NCBI GenBank assembly: GCA_002898115.1
Contig: BDTL01000149.1
Span: 1 to 9,699, forward strand
Origin: a bacterium BMS3Bbin02
GTDB lineage: Bacteria > Actinomycetota > Acidimicrobiia > Spongiisociales > UBA5794
DNA length: 9,699 bases
Reading direction: 5' to 3'
The notes under the pieces: generated by a model
Databases searched by the model: none
Seen by the model: only the letters and a program-made list of their open reading frames with translations
What the model was told of the DNA's origin: nothing
Position numbers and translations under genes: made by a program
Part shown: one piece after another, positions 5,921-9,699 of the stretch
How positions within the stretch are numbered: the first letter of the stretch is position 1
Layout of the letters: every line of letters begins with the position of its first letter

Positions 5921-7949
5921 CGACAAGGTTCGCTCCAATCACTCCCATGGGAATCAGGTCCATGTCTGCGGGTAACTCGGGATAGGCCAGGACGGAAACG
6001 TCCAGTCCCATGCCGGCAATAGATTTCTGAAGTGGTGCTCTCAGGGCCTGTGCGCAGACAAGAGCGATCGGGATTTGCTGCCTGGCTGCTTCGCTAGCGA
6101 GGTCTTGCAGGTCGGTCTGGACCGCGTCGACACGTAGCGCGTCGAGTGCAATAAAGGTGGACCCGTCCATCTCGCGCAAGGCCTCGTGCATGTTTGCCTC
6201 AAGACCCGGGTCAAGTGTCAGGACACCAAGATTCCCGTCCGGCGCGATCTTGGCAACGATCGCCCTGCCAACCGCAATGCGAGCAAACGCGGTGAGGGTT
6301 TCGAGAGACTTGGTTTCACTCGCGCGGCTCGATACGGCTTCGACGATCGGGCTGAGATCGCGAATCGAGATCCGTTCGGCCAGCAGACGACGCAACACAT
6401 CGTGCAGGAGTGCAAGTGGCATGGTCTCTGATCCGATCTCACTCGCCAGAATCGGCTCGTCGTACCGAAGACCATCAACGAGCAGTTGCACGTCCTGACG
6501 AGATATCAACGAAGCGCCATTTGAGCGCACCACCTCGGCAAGGTGAGTCACAACAACAGAAGAGCGATCTACCACCGTCGCACCCGTAGCTGCCGCCGAT
6601 GCTCGGGCGGCCTCCGGGATCCAGAACGCACGAAGACCAAAGACGGGCTCTTGGGTCTCGACTCCGCCTAGTGCTCGGAGCTCGGCTCCGTCACCGATGG
6701 GCAGAGCAAGTACCTGATCTTGGGGAGCCGTACCCTTGCCGACTTCAGCACCGCGAAGCACGATCGAATAGGTGCCCGGCGCTAGTGATACATCGTCTCG
6801 TGTGCGGACGAACGGCATCACAACGCCGAGTTCCATGGCGATCTGTCGGCGGAGCGACTTCACGCGCTCGAGCAGGTCACCATTCTTTGACGGATCAATC
6901 AGGTCCAGAATGTCGTAGGCGAGTCGAAGCTCAAGGGGCTCGACTCGCATTTCGCCGACCAGAGCCTCGGGATCATCCGGATCGGTGGAGACTACGGGCT
7001 CCTCGCCAACGTCGAGTTCGGTGTCGGGGGGAGTCCGGGTTCCAGCTACGAAGAGTGCGATGGCGATGAGGAAGAAGGGTACCTTTGGCAGACCCGGCAG
7101 CAGACCCAGGCTGCCGACAGCAAACGAGGCGAAGCGCATGGCCTGCGGATTGCCGAGGAGCTGCCCGCCAAGCTGCCCGCCCATGTCACCGTCGGTTCCA
7201 ACTCGGGTCACCAACAAACCAGTGGCGATCGAGATCAACAACGCCGGGATCTGACTCACCAGCCCGTCACCTACGGAAAGCAACGAATAGGTATCAAGGG
7301 CCTCGCCCATCGACATACCGAGGGTGCCCAGGCCAATCGCAAAGCCGCCGAACAGGTTGATGATAACGATGATGATCGAGGCGATCGCGTCACCCTTGAC
7401 AAACTTGGAGGCACCGTCCATTGCACCGTAGAAGTCAGCCTCCTTGGCGATGCGTTTCCGAGATTCGCGAGCCTCCTCCTCGTTGATCAACCCTGAGGTG
7501 AGGTCCGCATCGATCGCCATCTGCTTGCCGGGCATGGCGTCCAACGTGAACCGGGCGCCGACTTCAGCAACTCGTGACGCACCGTTGGTGATGACGACGA
7601 ACTGGATGACGATCAGTATCAGGAACACCACCAGACCGACAATGACCGAGTTGCCGATTACGAAGGAACCGAACGTCTCGATGACTTTGCCGGCATCGCC
7701 ATCGGTGAGTATCAACCGCGTTGACGAAACATTGAGCGCAAGCCGCGACAGGGTCGTCACGAGCAGCAGCGATGGAAATACGGAGAACTCGAGACTGTCA
7801 TGAAGCAGAATTGTCCCGAGCAGAACGAGAATGCCAAGGGCGATGTTGAGCGCAAGCATGACATCCAGAACCGCTGCTGAGATCGGCACGATCATCATCA
7901 TGATGATACCGATGAGGCCGAGTGGCACTACGTACGATGAACGTCTCAT
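5913..7949 (-). CDS. flhA: Flagellar type III export gate protein FlhA
   Basis: FlhA (678 residues, full length) forms the nonameric ring of the flagellar export apparatus in the inner membrane. Its cytoplasmic part docks chaperone-substrate complexes, which would include FlgN with FlgK/FlgL. Residues 1-305 are hydrophobic and should hold the usual eight membrane helices. The FHIPEP signature is intact: R-F-T-L-D-A-M-P-G-K-Q-M-A-I-D at 133-147, followed by K-F-V-K-G-D-A-I-A-S at 182-191. An acidic linker (about 308-330) leads to the soluble C-terminal domain. The ATG overlaps the flhB stop as ATGA (7949-7946), and AGGAGG (plus-strand 7955-7960) lies 5 bases upstream, so it is strongly translated as well as coupled. 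Nothing in the sequence looks degraded. Confidence 0.98.
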   Translation of the reverse strand: MRRSSYVVPLGLIGIIMMMIVPISAAVLDVMLALNIALGILVLLGTILLHDSLEFSVFPSLLLVTTLSRLALNVSSTRLILTDGDAGKVIETFGSFVIGNSVIVGLVVFLILIVIQFVVITNGASRVAEVGARFTLDAMPGKQMAIDADLTSGLINEEEARESRKRIAKEADFYGAMDGASKFVKGDAIASIIIVIINLFGGFAIGLGTLGMSMGEALDTYSLLSVGDGLVSQIPALLISIATGLLVTRVGTDGDMGGQLGGQLLGNPQAMRFASFAVGSLGLLPGLPKVPFFLIAIALFVAGTRTPPDTELDVGEEPVVSTDPDDPEALVGEMRVEPLELRLAYDILDLIDPSKNGDLLERVKSLRRQIAMELGVVMPFVRTRDDVSLAPGTYSIVLRGAEVGKGTAPQDQVLALPIGDGAELRALGGVETQEPVFGLRAFWIPEAARASAAATGATVVDRSSVVVTHLAEVVRSNGASLISRQDVQLLVDGLRYDEPILASEIGSETMPLALLHDVLRRLLAERISIRDLSPIVEAVSSRASETKSLETLTAFARIAVGRAIVAKIAPDGNLGVLTLDPGLEANMHEALREMDGSTFIALDALRVDAVQTDLQDLASEAARQQIPIALVCAQALRAPLQKSIAGMGLDVSVLAYPELPADMDLIPMGVIGANLVDA

Positions 7950-8986
7950 GCGGCCCTCCTACCCCGTCGCCGGTAGGCCACGGCCAACACGACAGCAACT
8001 GCCTCATAGAGCGCAGCCGGTACAAATGAGCCAACCTTCACCTTGCGAAATAGCGCTCGCGCGAGCGGTTTGTCCTCAAGAACCGTGACACCGTTACGGT
8101 ACGCCTCGTGCCGGATCTTCTTCGCGATGTCGCCGGCGCCCTTGGCGAGAACCTTGGGGGCGCCCTCGTCGGCGTCGTACCGAAGCGCGACTGAGAGATG
8201 GGTCGGGTTCGTGACAACGATATCCGCCAGGGCAACATCGATCAGCATTCGCCCACGAGTCATCTCCGCAGCGCGGCGACGTCGTTGGCCCTTGATCAGC
8301 GGATCACCGTCTTGATCTTTCATTTCCTTCTTGAGCTCTTCTTTGGTCATCTTGAGTTCTTTACCTTGCCGAAACCGCACGACTGCGTAGTCGGCGCCGG
8401 CAATGACAACTGCGAGGATGGCCGCACGGATGATGATGCCGGTGATCTGGGATCCGGTCGATTCGATCCCGGAGAGGAGGCCAAGCGGAGCACCAATCGT
8501 TGGGAGCCACGCTTGCATGGGGCCCCAGACAACAAGAAAGAGTCCGCCGAGCTTGATAACCGACCGCACGAGTTCCCACGCCGCCGTCGACGGCTTGAGT
8601 TTCTGGAGGCCACGCTTGAACGATAGATTCGACAGCTTCGGTTGCAGGGCTTTCGGCGCCAGGGAGAACCCCACCTGTCCGACGCCCCCGGCGATACCAA
8701 GAAGGACCGAGAGACCCAGGAAGGGAATGAGGCCGACCAGGACCATGTTCCCAACACCGTTCGCGACGCCGGCTTCGAGACCGAGATCAGCGTTGGCAAA
8801 GAGACGGGCGCTTTGGGAGGCAATGGCATCACCCGCGCGGGGACCGAGAAAACGCACGGTGAGAACCAATCCGATGAGGGATAGGGCGGCGCCGACTTCT
8901 TGGGATTTCGCCACGCGACCTTCGCGACGGGCATCGCGCTTGCGCCGATCGGTGGGTTTCTCGGTTTTGTCCTGGGAACGAGCCAA
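7946..8986 (-). CDS. flhB: Flagellar export gate substrate-specificity switch protein FlhB, TTG start
   Basis: FlhB (346 residues) is an inner-membrane export component that switches the machine from hook-type to filament-type substrates after self-cleavage. The N-terminus shows the family's D-K-T-E-K-P-T-x-R-R-x-R-D-A-R-R-E-G pattern (6-23), and four hydrophobic segments span about residues 31-205. A basic connector (208-246) precedes the soluble domain. The cleavage motif N-P-T-H is intact at 260-263 in V-V-T-N-P-T-H-L-S-V-A-L, so cleavage after Asn260 is expected. The start is TTG 8986. A GGAG lies 6 bases upstream, an in-frame TAG sits at 9001-8999, and the protein start matches the family exactly, so no earlier start is possible. 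The stop overlaps the flhA ATG by four bases. Confidence 0.97.
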   Translation of the reverse strand: MARSQDKTEKPTDRRKRDARREGRVAKSQEVGAALSLIGLVLTVRFLGPRAGDAIASQSARLFANADLGLEAGVANGVGNMVLVGLIPFLGLSVLLGIAGGVGQVGFSLAPKALQPKLSNLSFKRGLQKLKPSTAAWELVRSVIKLGGLFLVVWGPMQAWLPTIGAPLGLLSGIESTGSQITGIIIRAAILAVVIAGADYAVVRFRQGKELKMTKEELKKEMKDQDGDPLIKGQRRRRAAEMTRGRMLIDVALADIVVTNPTHLSVALRYDADEGAPKVLAKGAGDIAKKIRHEAYRNGVTVLEDKPLARALFRKVKVGSFVPAALYEAVAVVLAVAYRRRGRRAA

Positions 8987-8992
8987 TGCCTT

Positions 8993-8996
8993 CTCC
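8993..8996 (-). promoter_or_regulatory. Ribosome binding site supporting the TTG start of flhB
   Basis: On the minus strand GGAG is followed by six bases and then TTG (8986-8984). The next in-frame codons upstream run into TAG, so this site and TTG together set the start. TTG starts usually give weaker initiation, which may lower FlhB output relative to FlhA. Confidence 0.75.
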
Positions 8997-9053
8997 GGCT
9001 AATAGGCCCGCCAATCCGTCGGCGCTCGATTGCTCCCATCCGTGGTCTCTGCT

Positions 9054-9080
9054 CTGTCGGCATACCGACCAGTTGAGTAA
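9054..9080 (-). promoter_or_regulatory. Weak sigma-28-like promoter candidate ahead of flhB
   Basis: On the minus strand TTAC (9080-9077), 15 bases, then GCCGACAG (9061-9054). This repeats the TTAC-N15-GCCGAC layout seen before the HD-GYP-like gene at 2690-2716. The -35 half is poor against TAAA. If real, flhB-flhA and the downstream genes could be transcribed separately from fliR with a leader of about 60 bases. Confidence 0.22.
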
Positions 9081-9097
9081 GGAGTGTTTGGTCGGTA
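9063..9097 (-). repeat. Perfect 9-bp inverted repeat between fliR and flhB
   Basis: TACCGACCA (9063-9071) and TGGTCGGTA (9089-9097) are exact complements around a 17-base loop. The repeat begins one base after the fliR stop and lies in the only non-overlapping junction (112 bp) of this operon. No T-run follows, so it is not a standard terminator. It may be an mRNA processing or stability hairpin, or an operator overlapping the candidate flhB promoter. The loop in the operon transcript lacks GGA, which argues against a CsrA site. Confidence 0.5.
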
Positions 9098-9098
9098 G

Positions 9099-9699
9099 TC
9101 AAAAGCTGCTCATGCCGCCGATAACGTCCCGGAACGTGTCCCGGATGATCCCGTAGACCCCGTCAATAGTTTCGGGCATGAGGAGTGCGACCGCACCCAC
9201 GGATGACAGTGCGGCAAGAATCTTGGTGGGCAATCCGATGAGGAAGATGTTTGCCTGCGGCGCGAACCGAGCTGCCAGACCAAGCACAAGTTCTACAACA
9301 AACAATGTGGCGATCGCCGGCATCGCCAACTCCACCGCGGCAACCATCATGCGACCGACCAGATCAACGGCGAACTGGCCGAGTCCGGTCGAAATATCCA
9401 GTGTGCCGGCGGGGCCGACCGCAAGGAATGACGTTCCGATCCCCTGCACGATCAAACGATCACCGCCGATGGCGAAAAACAGCGCGACCGCGCCGACGCT
9501 GAACAGGCGTTGAAACACCGCACCCTGGTACCCGAGATTTGGATCAAAGATGGAGGCCGATGAGAGCGTACTGGTGAAGTCGACAAGACCTCCCGCAATG
9601 GTGAACACGTTGAAGATCAGACCCGTGAGAAAGCCAAGCGCGACACCGAGGACGAGGTTCATAACGACCGCTGCTAGGAGTGCACCGACGTCATTGACT
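9099..9699 (-). CDS. fliR: Flagellar export gate protein FliR, N-terminus outside window
   Basis: The frame is open to the window edge, and 199 residues ending at TGA 9101-9099 are visible. With a family length near 255-260, about 60 N-terminal residues lie beyond base 9699. The internal ATG at 9662 is not the start. FliR forms the helical export-gate core in the inner membrane with FliP and FliQ. Recognisable features are the G-V-A-L-G-F-L-T-G-L-I-F segment with the following A-G-G-L-V-D-F, the F-D-P strand, and the C-terminal hallmark R-F-A-P-Q-A-N-I-F-L-I-G-L-P-T-K-I. Several long hydrophobic helices are present. The position directly before flhB is the standard order, so fliQ and fliP probably lie just outside the window. 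Confidence 0.96.
   Translation of the reverse strand, partial: VNDVGALLAAVVMNLVLGVALGFLTGLIFNVFTIAGGLVDFTSTLSSASIFDPNLGYQGAVFQRLFSVGAVALFFAIGGDRLIVQGIGTSFLAVGPAGTLDISTGLGQFAVDLVGRMMVAAVELAMPAIATLFVVELVLGLAARFAPQANIFLIGLPTKILAALSSVGAVALLMPETIDGVYGIIRDTFRDVIGGMSSF

Noticed and set aside
5336..6022. 228-codon plus-strand open frame opposite the FlhF-like gene
   Set aside because: It lies entirely antisense to the FlhF-like gene and the flhA end, shows no recognisable motif, and is the kind of long antisense frame common in GC-rich DNA.
8347..9102. 251-codon minus-strand frame starting with TTG overlapping the fliR stop
   Set aside because: Apart from the spacer it runs through flhB in another frame, and the protein is Arg/Ser/Pro-rich and unlike any family. 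The FlhB frame is unambiguous. The TTGA overlap with fliR is noted but unconvincing.

Overview
This window is a flagellar gene cluster from a GC-rich bacterium. The likely source is an actinomycete-type (Actinomycetota) organism, perhaps Acidimicrobiia-like. The evidence is GC-rich coding, GTG/TTG starts, and an FlgN of the type seen in actinobacterial flagellar loci. The flgL-fliW-csrA order is the Gram-positive arrangement. The taxonomic call is inference; no ribosomal or phylogenetic marker is present.

Layout. (1) Plus strand, 1-2004: the end of flgK (hook-filament junction), flgL, then fliW and csrA overlapping by one base. (2) Minus strand, 2584-2018: a protein I read as FlgN, the export chaperone for FlgK/FlgL, converging on csrA with 13 bp between the stops. 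It has a near-consensus sigma-28 promoter. (3) Plus strand, 2765-4264: a three-part regulator with receiver-like, GGDEF-like and HD-GYP-like domains, each lacking key catalytic residues. (4) Minus strand, 9699-4272: fliR (5' end outside the window), flhB, flhA, an FlhF-like protein with no recognisable P-loop, and a small two-helix membrane protein. From flhB onward neighbouring genes overlap by 4-8 bases, so this is one operon.

How they work together. FliR, FlhB and FlhA are core parts of the flagellar type III export gate. FlgN escorts FlgK and FlgL to that gate. FliW and CsrA form the post-transcriptional switch that links flagellin level to flagellin translation. The degenerate c-di-GMP-type protein and the FlhF-like protein probably adjust flagellar assembly or number by binding rather than catalysis. 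They are the least ordinary content here, along with the 112-bp fliR-flhB spacer, which holds a perfect 9-bp inverted repeat. I see no mobile elements, CRISPR arrays, tRNAs or rRNAs, and no gene-free stretch above about 180 bp.
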